Part shown: piece by piece, positions 17,850 to 25,718 of the stretch
How the letters are laid out: every line of letters starts with the position of its first letter
Position numbering within the stretch: the stretch's first letter is position 1
DNA from: DASSUW01 sp963774155
Lineage (GTDB): Bacteria; Actinomycetota; Thermoleophilia; Solirubrobacterales; Solirubrobacteraceae
Assembly: GCA_963774155.1 (NCBI GenBank)
Contig: CAVZDW010000012.1
Span: forward strand, 248,001-312,000
Direction of reading: 5' to 3'
Length of the DNA: 64,000 bases
Position numbers and translations under genes: made by a program
Notes under the pieces: model-generated
The model's input: only the letters and a program-made list of their open reading frames with translations
What the model was told of the DNA's origin: nothing
The model's database searches: none

Positions 17850-19012
17850 TGCGCGGGAATCCGTTCCCACCCACCCGCGGTGCTCGGGCCGACGGCGCCG
17901 GCGCCGATCCGGCGCCCGACGACCGTCACGAAGGCGAGGCCGACGCAGAGGGTCGAGAGCGCGAGCGGCAGCGACGTCGCTTCGGCCAGGAAGCCGATGA
18001 ACGGCGGCCCGGCGAGGAAGCCGAGCGAGCCCATCGAGCTGACGGCGGCGATGTTGGGTCCGGACTCCCGGCCTTCCGCGTGGCCGGCGGCGCTGAAGAC
18101 GAGCGGGACGCCGTTGGCGACGCCGACGCCGACGAGGAAGAAGCCGGCGATGGCCAGGCCGGGCGAACCGAGCAGGAGCATGCCGCCGAGCGCGAGGCCG
18201 GCCAGAGCGCTCCCGCCCTGCATCAGCGACGCGGCGCCGAGCCGGTGGTTGAGCCAGTCGCCGAACACGCGGGCGGCGGTCATGCCGCCGGAGAACGAGG
18301 CGAACGCGAGCGCGGCCACCGCGGTGCTCGTCCCGAGGTCGCGCGTGAGGTAGAGGCCGCCCCAGTCCGCCATGGCGCCCTCGGTGACCATGATGATCAG
18401 GCACAGGACGGCGAGCACGACCACGCCGCGCGTGGGGCGGACGAAGCCCGACGGCGCTTCGGCCGTGGCCGAGCCCTCGCCGAGACGTCGCAGGCAGACC
18501 GCCAGGAGGGACAGGAGCACGCCGGCGGCGATCAGCCCCTCCACGCGCGGGTCGATCCCCAGCCCGCCGGCGCCGGCCACCAGCGCCGCGCCGGCGAGGC
18601 CGCCGAAGCTCCAGCCGGCGTGCAGGGACGACATGACGGGCCGGTGGAGGATCCGCTCCACCGCGACGCCGTGGGCGTTCATCGAGACGTCCATCGAGCC
18701 GCTCGCGGCGCCGAGGACGATGAGGGCGAGCGGCAGCAGCCACGGCTCGGGCGCCAGCAGCGGGAGCGGCAGCACGAGCACGCAGAACGTCCCCGCGAGG
18801 CGGGTCGCGCGCACGCTGCCCAGCCGCACGATCGCCTGGCCCATGATCGGCAGGGCGACGATCACGCCGATCGCCATCGCGAGGATCACGAGGCCGAGCG
18901 TGCTCTTGGAGAAGTCGAAGCGCTCCTGGATCCACGGGATCTGGCCGACCCAGGTGCCGATGACGGCGCCGTTGACGAAGAAGACGCCGATCGTGGCCAG
19001 GCGGGGACTCAT
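17846..19012 (-). CDS. MFS transporter, YbjJ-like
   Basis: A 388-residue major-facilitator protein with about 12 membrane helices. FFVNGAVIGTWVGQIPWIQE near the N-terminus and SGSMDVSMNAHGVAVE near residue 110 are signatures of the YbjJ/FucP-like group, whose ligands are largely undefined. It overlaps the upstream DeoR regulator (ATGA) and the downstream HAD hydrolase. From memory, Escherichia coli ybjJ also neighbours a HAD phosphatase gene, ybjI, which parallels this arrangement. A sugar or sugar-like substrate controlled by DeoR is a reasonable guess. Confidence 0.85.
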   Translation of the reverse strand: MSPRLATIGVFFVNGAVIGTWVGQIPWIQERFDFSKSTLGLVILAMAIGVIVALPIMGQAIVRLGSVRATRLAGTFCVLVLPLPLLAPEPWLLPLALIVLGAASGSMDVSMNAHGVAVERILHRPVMSSLHAGWSFGGLAGAALVAGAGGLGIDPRVEGLIAAGVLLSLLAVCLRRLGEGSATAEAPSGFVRPTRGVVVLAVLCLIIMVTEGAMADWGGLYLTRDLGTSTAVAALAFASFSGGMTAARVFGDWLNHRLGAASLMQGGSALAGLALGGMLLLGSPGLAIAGFFLVGVGVANGVPLVFSAAGHAEGRESGPNIAAVSSMGSLGFLAGPPFIGFLAEATSLPLALSTLCVGLAFVTVVGRRIGAGAVGPSTAGGWERIPAQ

Positions 19013-19758
19013 GCGCGCACCACGCTCACGCCGGCGGCGGCGTAGTCGGCGGTGAGGTCTTCACCGGCATCGGTGACGAGGTGGGTGAGGTCGGAGAGCG
19101 GCGCCACCAGCCATGGGCTCGCGGTGCGGAGCTTCTCGGCGGTGGCGAGCGCGATGACCTCGGCCGAGGCCTCGACCATGGCGCGCTTCACGTGTGCCTC
19201 GTCGTGATCGGTCGCCGTCACGCCGATCTCCGGGTGCAGGCTGCAGACGCCGAGCACGCAGGCATCGGCGTGGACCTGGCGCAGCGCGTCGACCGCCGCC
19301 GCGCCGACCGTGACCTGCGAGTCCTTGAGCAGCCGTCCGCCGATGAGGACGACCTCGGCCCGCGGGTGGGAGGCGAGCGCCGCCGCCACGGGCGGGGAGT
19401 TGGTCAGCACGGTGCAGTCGCGCTCGGCGGGCAGGCGGCGGGCCAGCTCCAGCGCGGTCGTGCCGCCGTCGAGGATGAGGACGTTGGCGGTCGCCAGGAG
19501 CGGGAGCGCGGCCTCGGCGAGATGCGCCTTGGCCTCCGGCGAGACCCGCAGGCGCTGCGCGAAGCTGCCTCCGGCAGCAGGCGGCGGGAGCGCCCCGCCG
19601 TGCACGCGCTGGACATGCCCGCCCGCGGCGAGCTCGCGCAGGTCGCGCCGCACCGTGTCCTCGGAGACGCCGAGGTCGAGGACGAGCTCGGAGGCGACGA
19701 CCTTCCCGTCCCGTTCGAGTCTCGTGAGGATCGCCTGGCGGCGTTCGGCGGTCAGCAC
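19009..19758 (-). CDS. DeoR/GlpR-family transcriptional repressor
   Basis: A 249-residue regulator. The N-terminal DeoR HTH has RRQAILTRLERDGKVVASEL and the recognition-helix region VSEDTVRRDLRELAAGG. The C-terminal ISOCOT-like sensor domain (ILDGGTTALELARRLP) normally binds a phosphorylated sugar. It is first in an operon with the MFS transporter and HAD hydrolase. Its GTG start lies 7 nt after TATAAC on its own strand, and two tandem 10-bp repeats overlap the -35 region, which suggests autorepression. Confidence 0.9.
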   Translation of the reverse strand: MLTAERRQAILTRLERDGKVVASELVLDLGVSEDTVRRDLRELAAGGHVQRVHGGALPPPAAGGSFAQRLRVSPEAKAHLAEAALPLLATANVLILDGGTTALELARRLPAERDCTVLTNSPPVAAALASHPRAEVVLIGGRLLKDSQVTVGAAAVDALRQVHADACVLGVCSLHPEIGVTATDHDEAHVKRAMVEASAEVIALATAEKLRTASPWLVAPLSDLTHLVTDAGEDLTADYAAAGVSVVRA

Positions 19759-19777
19759 CGCGCCGGTTATAGCACGG

Positions 19778-19797
19778 TTCTGCCCGTTTCTGCCCGT
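19778..19797 (-). promoter_or_regulatory. tandem 10-bp repeat, candidate DeoR operator
   Basis: On the plus strand TTCTGCCCGT occurs twice back to back. On the deoR strand it reads ACGGGCAGAA twice, 20-40 bp before the GTG start and upstream of the TATAAC box at 19766-19771. A 10-bp CGGCTAGCCG palindrome (19804-19813) follows. Direct-repeat operators at this spacing are usual for DeoR-family autorepression. The binding itself is inferred. Confidence 0.5.
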
Positions 19798-19817
19798 TTA
19801 GTACGGCTAGCCGCACT

Positions 19818-19866
19818 AAGGGGGTCTGACCCCTTGGTCGGCGCGGGTAAGGGGGTCTGACCCCTT
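19818..19866. repeat. two tandem 18-bp palindromes
   Basis: AAGGGGGTCTGACCCCTT occurs at 19818-19835 and again at 19849-19866, a 31-bp period, with GGTCGGCGCGGGT between them. Each unit is a near-perfect hairpin with an arm AAGGGGTC. They sit between the divergently read deoR start and the desaturase stop, so they could end desaturase transcription or be REP-like sequences. The GGGGTCWGACCCC core resembles palindromes I recall from other bacterial genomes; this was not checked. Confidence 0.7.
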
Positions 19867-19875
19867 TTGTTGGGG

Positions 19876-20763
19876 TTAGGTTGCGATCTTCATCTTCTGC
19901 TGCTGGCGCTCGGGCTTGATCTCGACCACGTTCCAGGCCAGGCGGGCGGCTCGCATGCCGCGGATGAGCCACGCGGTCGGATCGACCTCCCACCAGCGCA
20001 GCCCGTGCATGGCCGAGCGCGGGAAGGCGTGGTGGTTGTGGTGCCAGCTCTCGCCGAACGAGAGCAGGGAGAGCCAGAAGACGTTGGTCGAGTGGTCCTC
20101 GACGTCGAAGCGCCGCGTCCCGAAGAAGTGGCAGACGGAGTTGATCGACCACGTCACGTGGTGGAGCGCGAAGATGCGCACCGGACCGCCCCACAGCGCC
20201 GCGGTGAGCGCGCCGGCCAGCGTGCCGTCGATCAGGTAGCCGAGGCCGAACGGCATCAGCAGCCCGACGAGCACCCAGAGCCCGAACGTGCGGTGGATCG
20301 CGCGCATCCCGCGGTCCTCGTAGAGGTCCTTCGCGTACCGCGAGTGCTCGGAGGTCCCGCTCGCCTCGAACAGCCACCCCATGTGCGCGTACCAGAGGCC
20401 GGCGACCGCCCCGCGGACCCCGCTGCCGTGCCCGTGCGGCGTGTGCGGGTCGCCCTCCTTGTCGGTGTGCGCGTGGTGCTTGCGATGGTCGGCGACCCAG
20501 GACATGACCGGGCCCTGGACGGCGATCGAGCCGAGGATCGCGAGCGTGTACTCGACCGGCTTGAAGGTCTGGAACGAGCGATGGGTGAGCAGGCGGTGGA
20601 AGCCGAGCGTGACCCCGTAGCCGCTGATGACGTACATCACCAGCATCACCGCCAGGTCGCTCCAGTCGACCAGGGTGTTCCACAGCAGGACGACGGCCAC
20701 GACGAAGCCGAGGAACGGCAGCAGGACCCCGGCGAGATTGAGCCAGCGGTGCAGGGAGGACAT
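19876..20763 (-). CDS. acyl-CoA/fatty-acid desaturase
   Basis: A 295-residue integral-membrane di-iron desaturase of the stearoyl-CoA (delta-9) desaturase type. The three histidine boxes are HRLLTH (near residue 55), HRKHH (near 92, in DHRKHHAHTDKEGDPH) and HHNHH (near 232, ESWHHNHHAFP). Two hydrophobic pairs flank the boxes. It introduces a double bond into membrane-bound acyl chains and probably adjusts membrane fluidity. It is divergent from a PucR-family regulator 84 bp away that may control it. Confidence 0.92.
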   Translation of the reverse strand: MSSLHRWLNLAGVLLPFLGFVVAVVLLWNTLVDWSDLAVMLVMYVISGYGVTLGFHRLLTHRSFQTFKPVEYTLAILGSIAVQGPVMSWVADHRKHHAHTDKEGDPHTPHGHGSGVRGAVAGLWYAHMGWLFEASGTSEHSRYAKDLYEDRGMRAIHRTFGLWVLVGLLMPFGLGYLIDGTLAGALTAALWGGPVRIFALHHVTWSINSVCHFFGTRRFDVEDHSTNVFWLSLLSFGESWHHNHHAFPRSAMHGLRWWEVDPTAWLIRGMRAARLAWNVVEIKPERQQQKMKIAT

Positions 20764-20847
20764 ACCTTGAGTCCTACCTGCAGGCGATGCGCCGCACCTC
20801 ACGCCACAGACACGATTCGCTCCCCAGTTCCTGTAGCCTCGTGACAA

Positions 20848-22089
20848 ATGGCGACGCCCGCCGCCCGGACGAGCTTCGCCGCGGTGCCGCCGGAGGCCGC
20901 AGACGTGCTGCGACCGGCCCTCCCGGGGCTCGCGGACGAGATGATCGCGGCCATCTCCGCCGAGGTGCCGGACTACGCCCGCGCCATGGAGGGGACGTTC
21001 GGCGATCTCGTGCGGCTGGGCGTCGAGGTGGCGCTCAACCGCTTCATGGACATGATCGCCGACCCGTCCGTCGACGTGACCCGCGCCCGCGACACCTACG
21101 TCAACCTCGGCCGCGGCGAGTTCCACTCCGGGCGCAGCCTCGACGCGCTGCTCGCCGCCTATCGCGTGGGCGCGCGGCTGGCCTGGCGCCGCTTCGTCGA
21201 GGCCGGGACCGCCGGCGGCCTGCAGCCGGGCGCGCTCTATTCGCTCGGCGAGGCGATCTTCGCGTACATCGACGAGATCTCCGCCGAGTCGGCCGACGGC
21301 TACGCCGAGGAGCAGTCGGCCGCGGCCGGCGAGAGCCACCGCCGCCGGCGCCGCCTCGTGCGCCTGCTGGCCCAGGCTCCGCCCGCGTCCCAGGAGGCGA
21401 TCCGCACCGCGTCGCAGGCCGCCGCCTGGCCGCTGCCCCGGCGCGTCGCGGCGCTCGTGGCCGCAGCCGCGGAGACGGCGGCCGGCGCCGAGGCCGGCGG
21501 CGCCCCGCCCGGCGGCGGCGAGCCGGTGCCCGGCGAGGAGATCGTGGAGTCGATCGCCCTGCGGCTGGCGCGCCGGATCGCCGGCAGCGCCATCGGCGGC
21601 GCCGCCGGTGGCCTGGCGTGCGTGTTCGTCCCCGACCCCGACGCGCCCGGGCGGCGGCGCCAGATCAAGGCCACGCTGGGCGACGACGACCGCGTGGCCA
21701 TCGGCCCCACCGTCCCGTGGCACGAGGCGTCCACCAGCCTGGCCCGCGCCGCCGCGACGTACCGGCTCGGCGTTCCCGGCCCGCTCGTGGTGGCCGACGA
21801 CCACCTCGCCACGCTCCTGCTCGCCGCGGACCGCGGCCTGGCCGCCGACCTCGCCGCCTCGCGCCTGGCGCCCCTCGACGGTCTCCAGCCCGGTCCGCGC
21901 GCCCGGCTCACCGAGACGCTCAGGGCCTGGCTCGATCGCCCGGGCCAGGTCCAGGCGGTCGCCGCCGAGCTCGGCGTCCATCCGCAGACCGTGCGCTACC
22001 GGCTGCGCCAGCTGCGCGAGCTGTTCGGCACCCGGCTCGAGGATCCGGACGCGCGTTTCGAGCTCTCTCTGGCCCTTCGGGTGGGCTGA
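20848..22089 (+). CDS. PucR/CdaR-family helix-turn-helix regulator
   Basis: A 413-residue regulator. The N-terminal ~180 residues (GLADEMIAAISAEVPDYARA, GRSLDALLAAYRVGARLAWR) match the RsbRD/PucR N-terminal helical domain. The C-terminal PucR HTH is VQAVAAELGVHPQTVRYRLR then LRELFG. The central region is alanine-rich with a degraded GGDEF-like fold. ATG is 8 nt after TAGCCT, consistent with a leaderless start. It is divergent from the desaturase gene, and regulators of this type are often adjacent to desaturases in actinobacteria, so desaturase control is likely but inferred. Confidence 0.85.
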   Translation: MATPAARTSFAAVPPEAADVLRPALPGLADEMIAAISAEVPDYARAMEGTFGDLVRLGVEVALNRFMDMIADPSVDVTRARDTYVNLGRGEFHSGRSLDALLAAYRVGARLAWRRFVEAGTAGGLQPGALYSLGEAIFAYIDEISAESADGYAEEQSAAAGESHRRRRRLVRLLAQAPPASQEAIRTASQAAAWPLPRRVAALVAAAAETAAGAEAGGAPPGGGEPVPGEEIVESIALRLARRIAGSAIGGAAGGLACVFVPDPDAPGRRRQIKATLGDDDRVAIGPTVPWHEASTSLARAAATYRLGVPGPLVVADDHLATLLLAADRGLAADLAASRLAPLDGLQPGPRARLTETLRAWLDRPGQVQAVAAELGVHPQTVRYRLRQLRELFGTRLEDPDARFELSLALRVG

Positions 22090-22118
22090 CCCGCAGTTCT
22101 TGCGCTTTCATGTGCGCC

Positions 22119-22961
22119 ATGCGCCTCCTCGTGACGGGGGCCGCGGGCATGCTGGGCCGCGACGTGGTGACGGCCGCAGGGGACGCCGGCCACGAGGTCG
22201 TCGGACTCGCCCGGGCCGACCTGGACATCACCGACGCCGACGCCGTGCGCGCCGCGGTCGAAGCCGCCCACCCCGACGCCGTCGTCAACTGCGCGGCCTG
22301 GACCGACGTGGACGGGGCCGAGGAGCACGAGGCCGCCGCGACCGCCGTCAACGGCGCCGGCGCGGGCACCGTCGCGACCGCCGCCGCGGCGATCGGCGCG
22401 CTCCTCGTCCATGTCTCCAGCGACTACGTCTTCGACGGCACGGCGAGCGAGCCGTACGCCGAGGACGCGGCGACCGGGCCGCAGGGCGCCTACGGGCGCT
22501 CGAAGCTCGCCGGGGAGGACGCCGTCGCCGCCGCCGGTGGCCGCAGCGCGATCGTCCGCTCGTCCTGGATCTTCGGCCCTCACGGCCGCAACTTCGTCGA
22601 CACGATGCGCCGCGTCGGCGCCGAGCGCGACGAGGTCGCCGTGGTGAACGACCAGACCGGCTGCCCGACCTACACGGGCCATCTCGCGGCCGCGCTCGTC
22701 GCCATCGCCGAGCGCGACGTGACCGGCGTCCTGCACGTCGCCGGCACCGGCTCCTGCACGTGGTTCGACCTGGCGGTCGCGACGTTCCGGGAGGCCGGCA
22801 TCACCTGCCAGGTGAGCCCGCAGACCACCGCCGACCTGGGCCGCCCGGCCCCCCGGCCCGCCTTCTCGGCGCTCGCGAGCACCCGCTCCGACGCGCCGGT
22901 CCTACCCGCCTGGCGCGACGGACTGCGCGCCCATCTCGCCCGCCTGGAGGTTCGCGCATGA
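22119..22961 (+). CDS. rmlD: dTDP-4-dehydrorhamnose reductase
   Basis: A 280-residue extended SDR that reduces dTDP-4-keto-L-rhamnose to dTDP-L-rhamnose with NAD(P)H. Visible motifs are GAAGMLGRDV (TGxxGxxG-like, residues 7-16), SSDYVFDG, and the YGRSKLAGE active-site Tyr-xxx-Lys. INFGPHGRNFVDTM-like residues (WIFGPHGRNFV) follow. ATG at 22119 was chosen; ATG at 22110 adds three residues. Its stop overlaps the rmlB start in ATGA, so the two are an operon, giving rmlA/B/D within 8 kb. Confidence 0.9.
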   Translation: MRLLVTGAAGMLGRDVVTAAGDAGHEVVGLARADLDITDADAVRAAVEAAHPDAVVNCAAWTDVDGAEEHEAAATAVNGAGAGTVATAAAAIGALLVHVSSDYVFDGTASEPYAEDAATGPQGAYGRSKLAGEDAVAAAGGRSAIVRSSWIFGPHGRNFVDTMRRVGAERDEVAVVNDQTGCPTYTGHLAAALVAIAERDVTGVLHVAGTGSCTWFDLAVATFREAGITCQVSPQTTADLGRPAPRPAFSALASTRSDAPVLPAWRDGLRAHLARLEVRA

Positions 22962-23944
22962 GACTGCTCGTCTGTGGTGGGGCCGGCTTCATCGGCTCCA
23001 ACTTCGTCCGCCTGAGACTCGCCGATCAGGGTGACGAGATCACGGTCCTCGACAAGCTCACCTACGCGGGCCGGCGCGAGAACCTCGAGGGCCTCGACGT
23101 GCGCCTCGTGGTCGGCGGGATCGAGGACCCCGCCGCCGTCGCCGACGCGCTCGAGGGCGTCGACGCGATCGTCAACTTCGCGGCCGAGACGCACGTGGAC
23201 CGCTCGATCTCCGAGCCCGACGCGTTCGTCACCACCCACGCGCTCGGCACCTACACGCTGCTGGAGGCGGCCCGCGAGCGCGGCCTGCGCTACGTCCAGG
23301 TCTCGACCGACGAGGTCTACGGCTCGATCGAGGAGGGCTCGTTCACCGAGGCGTCCCCGCTGCAGCCGTCCTCGCCCTACTCGGCCACCAAGGCGGGCGC
23401 CGACCTGCTCGTCGCCTCCTACCACCACACCTTCGGCCTCGAGTCGCTCATCTGCCGCGGGTCGAACAACTACGGGCCGTACCAGTACCCCGAGAAGCTG
23501 ATCCCGCTGATGGTCCTCAACGCCATGCACGGGGACAAGCTGCCGGTCTACGGCGACGGCATGCAGGTGCGCAACTGGATCTACGTGGAGGACTTCGCCC
23601 GCGGGATCGGCACCGTGCTCGAGCGCGGCGAGCCCGGCGAGGTCTACAACGTCGGCGGCCCGGACGAGGCGCCGAACCTCGAGGTCGTCCAGAAGATCAT
23701 CGAGTACACGGGCGCCGACGAGTCGCTGATCGAGTACGTCACCGACCGCCCGGGTCACGACCGCCGCTACTCGCTCGGCTCCGAGAAGGCCCGCGGCCTC
23801 GGCTGGGAGGCGCAGGTGCGCTTCGCCGACGGCCTCGAGCGCACGGTCGCCTGGTACCGCGAGAACACCGCCTGGTGGGAGCCGATCCGCTCGGGCGACT
23901 ACCGCGCGTACTACGAGCGCCAGTACGGCCGCGCGCTGGGCTGA
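22958..23944 (+). CDS. rmlB: dTDP-glucose 4,6-dehydratase
   Basis: A 328-residue NAD-dependent extended SDR converting dTDP-glucose to dTDP-4-keto-6-deoxyglucose. Motifs are GGAGFIGSNFVR at residues 7-18, FAAETHVDRSI, VSTDEVYGS (catalytic Thr-Asp-Glu), YSATKAGADLLV (Tyr-xxx-Lys) and NNYGPYQYPEKLIP, the last characteristic of RmlB. Length is as usual for the family. It overlaps rmlD by 4 bp and faces the convergent lipoprotein gene, with a weak hairpin between them. Confidence 0.95.
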   Translation: MRLLVCGGAGFIGSNFVRLRLADQGDEITVLDKLTYAGRRENLEGLDVRLVVGGIEDPAAVADALEGVDAIVNFAAETHVDRSISEPDAFVTTHALGTYTLLEAARERGLRYVQVSTDEVYGSIEEGSFTEASPLQPSSPYSATKAGADLLVASYHHTFGLESLICRGSNNYGPYQYPEKLIPLMVLNAMHGDKLPVYGDGMQVRNWIYVEDFARGIGTVLERGEPGEVYNVGGPDEAPNLEVVQKIIEYTGADESLIEYVTDRPGHDRRYSLGSEKARGLGWEAQVRFADGLERTVAWYRENTAWWEPIRSGDYRAYYERQYGRALG

Positions 23945-23946
23945 GA

Positions 23947-23982
23947 GTCCCGTCGTTCGCAGGTACGTGCGGTCGCCGGGAC
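23947..23982. terminator. possible bidirectional terminator hairpin
   Basis: GTCCCG and CGGGAC arms enclose about 24 nt between the convergent rmlB and lipoprotein genes. No T-tract follows and the loop is large, so this is weak. Confidence 0.25.
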
Positions 23983-24389
23983 TAGCCGCCGCTCAGGGAG
24001 GTCGCGCGCCACTGGTCGTCCTGGCGCTCGAACTCCATCGTGTCCGTCGCGCCCTCCGGGCGCCGGACCTCGGCCGTGGCGGTCTCGCCGGTGACGGTCA
24101 CCTTGACGACCTCGAGGTCGTAGTCGTCGGCGTCCTCGATGGCCAGCCGCATCTCGTCCACGCAGTCGCCGCCGGCCGCCTCGATCTCCTGCACGAGGCT
24201 GCGCGCGAGGATGTTCGCGCAGATGTCGTCGGGCTTGCGGCGCTCGCCCGCCGTCTGCAGTTCCTCGATCTGCTGGGCGACCGCGGCCTGCTCGCCCTGG
24301 AACTTGTCGTCGACGGACGGCTCGGACTGGGCGCCGCAGCCCGCGAGGGCGGCGGCGAGGAGGGGAATGAGGACGATCTGACGCTTCAT
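23982..24389 (-). CDS. putative lipoprotein
   Basis: A 135-residue protein with a type II signal peptide (MKRQIVLIPLLAAALAGC) whose lipobox LAGC ends at Cys18. The mature part is acidic, with two further cysteines (DDICANI, GGDCVDE) that may pair. The C-terminal ~60 residues (VKVTVTGETATAEVRRPEG, FERQDDQWRATSL) resemble NTF2-like/DUF4878-type lipoproteins. The function is unknown. It is divergent from the TetR gene and convergent with rmlB. Confidence 0.8.
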   Translation of the reverse strand: MKRQIVLIPLLAAALAGCGAQSEPSVDDKFQGEQAAVAQQIEELQTAGERRKPDDICANILARSLVQEIEAAGGDCVDEMRLAIEDADDYDLEVVKVTVTGETATAEVRRPEGATDTMEFERQDDQWRATSLSGG

Positions 24390-24429
24390 CGGGGCTGTGA
24401 TCCTAGCCCCGCGGTTACCATCGGCGCTC

Positions 24430-25071
24430 GTGCAGGAACGTGCCACGGTCCCGAGGGGGCGCCATGCGCCCCCGCTCGAAGTGCGCCAGAGCCGTCAGCG
24501 CGGGCGCCTGTTCGCCGCCGCCGCGGCCGTGTTCGCGCGCGTCGGCTACGCCGAGGCGAGCGCCGAGGCCATCGCCCGCGAGGCCGGCATGTCGAAGGCC
24601 ACGTTCTACGAGCACTTCGCCAACAAGGAGGAGTGCATCGTCGCGCTCTTCGACACGGCGACGGAGATCGTCCTCGACGCGATGCGCGACGCCGCGGCGC
24701 GTGACACGGCCACCGATCCGCAGGCGCGGGTGCACGCCACGCTCGGCGCCTTCCTGGGCACGCTGGCCCACTACCAGAACGAGTCGCAGACGCTGCTCGT
24801 GGAGATCGTCGGCGCCGGCCCGCGCGCGCTCGAGCGCCGCGACCGCGCGCTGGACGCGGTCGCGCAGTACCTCGACGAGCTCAACGCCGAGGACGCGCAG
24901 CGCGGCGCCACGCCGCGGCTGCAGCCGCATGACGCGTTCGCCATCGTCGGGGCGGCCGTCGAGCTGGCCTCCCGCCAGATCCGCACCGGCGTGCCGGCCG
25001 ACATCGGTGAGCTGGAGCCGGTCATCGAGCGCCTGACGCTGGGCTTGATGGCCGCCGGCGACGGACCGTGA
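24430..25071 (+). CDS. TetR-family transcriptional regulator
   Basis: A 213-residue TetR regulator. The N-terminal HTH is at ~20-70 (RGRLFAAAAAVFARVGYAEA, AIAREAGMSKATFYEHFANK). The C-terminal helical ligand domain has ESQTLLVEIVGAGPRALERR. GTG at 24430 lies 8 nt after TACCAT, a likely leaderless start. It is first in an operon with the uracil-DNA glycosylase and an MFS transporter, joined by GTGA overlaps. It probably controls those genes in response to a compound exported by the MFS pump. Confidence 0.88.
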   Translation: MQERATVPRGRHAPPLEVRQSRQRGRLFAAAAAVFARVGYAEASAEAIAREAGMSKATFYEHFANKEECIVALFDTATEIVLDAMRDAAARDTATDPQARVHATLGAFLGTLAHYQNESQTLLVEIVGAGPRALERRDRALDAVAQYLDELNAEDAQRGATPRLQPHDAFAIVGAAVELASRQIRTGVPADIGELEPVIERLTLGLMAAGDGP

Positions 25072-25718
25072 GCGCCCTCCAGGCGCTCGAGCGGGAGGTC
25101 ATCGAGTGCCGCCGCTGCCCCCGGCTCGTCGCGTGGCGCGAGCAGGTCGCGCGTGAGAAGCGGGCCGCGTTCCGCGACGAGGAGTACTGGGGCCGGCCGA
25201 TCGCGGGCTTCGGGGATCCGGACGCGCGCGTGGTGCTGCTCGGGCTGGCGCCCGCGGCGCACGGCGCCAACCGCACCGGGCGGGTGTTCACCGGCGACCG
25301 CTCGGGCGACTTCCTCTTCGCCGCGCTGCACGCCACGGGCTACGCGAACCAGCCGACCTCGGTCCGTCGCGACGACGGCCTACGGCTGACGGACTGCTTC
25401 ATCACGGCCGCCGTCCGCTGCGCGCCGCCGGCCAACAAGCCGCTGCCGTCCGAGCGCCGCGAGTGCGGCCACTGGCTGGAGCGCGAGCTGGCGCTCCTCG
25501 AGCAGGCGCGGGTGATCGTGTGCCTGGGGCAGTTCGCGTGGAACGTGGCGGTCCCGGCCCCCCGTCCCCGCTTCGGCCACGGCGCCGAGGCGCGCGCGGG
25601 GCGCTACGCGGTGCTGGGCTGCTTCCACCCGAGCCAGCAGAACACGTTCACCGGCCGGCTGACGCCGCCGATGCTCGAGGATGTGCTGCGGCGGGCTCGC
25701 GAGCTGGCCGGGCCGTGA
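25068..25718 (+). CDS. uracil-DNA glycosylase, family 5 (UdgB-like)
   Basis: A 216-residue base-excision repair enzyme. Motif A is GLAPAAHGANRTGR, which lacks the usual polar catalytic residue, as is characteristic of family 5. Motif B is HPSQQNTFTGRL. Cys14 and Cys17 (ECRRCPRL) with two later cysteines (ECGHW, VCLGQ) can bind a 4Fe-4S cluster. Family 5 enzymes remove uracil, hypoxanthine and other deaminated bases. GTG overlaps the tetR stop (GTGA), and the downstream MFS start does the same. A repair gene inside a TetR/MFS operon is an odd pairing. Confidence 0.92.
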   Translation: MSALQALEREVIECRRCPRLVAWREQVAREKRAAFRDEEYWGRPIAGFGDPDARVVLLGLAPAAHGANRTGRVFTGDRSGDFLFAALHATGYANQPTSVRRDDGLRLTDCFITAAVRCAPPANKPLPSERRECGHWLERELALLEQARVIVCLGQFAWNVAVPAPRPRFGHGAEARAGRYAVLGCFHPSQQNTFTGRLTPPMLEDVLRRARELAGP

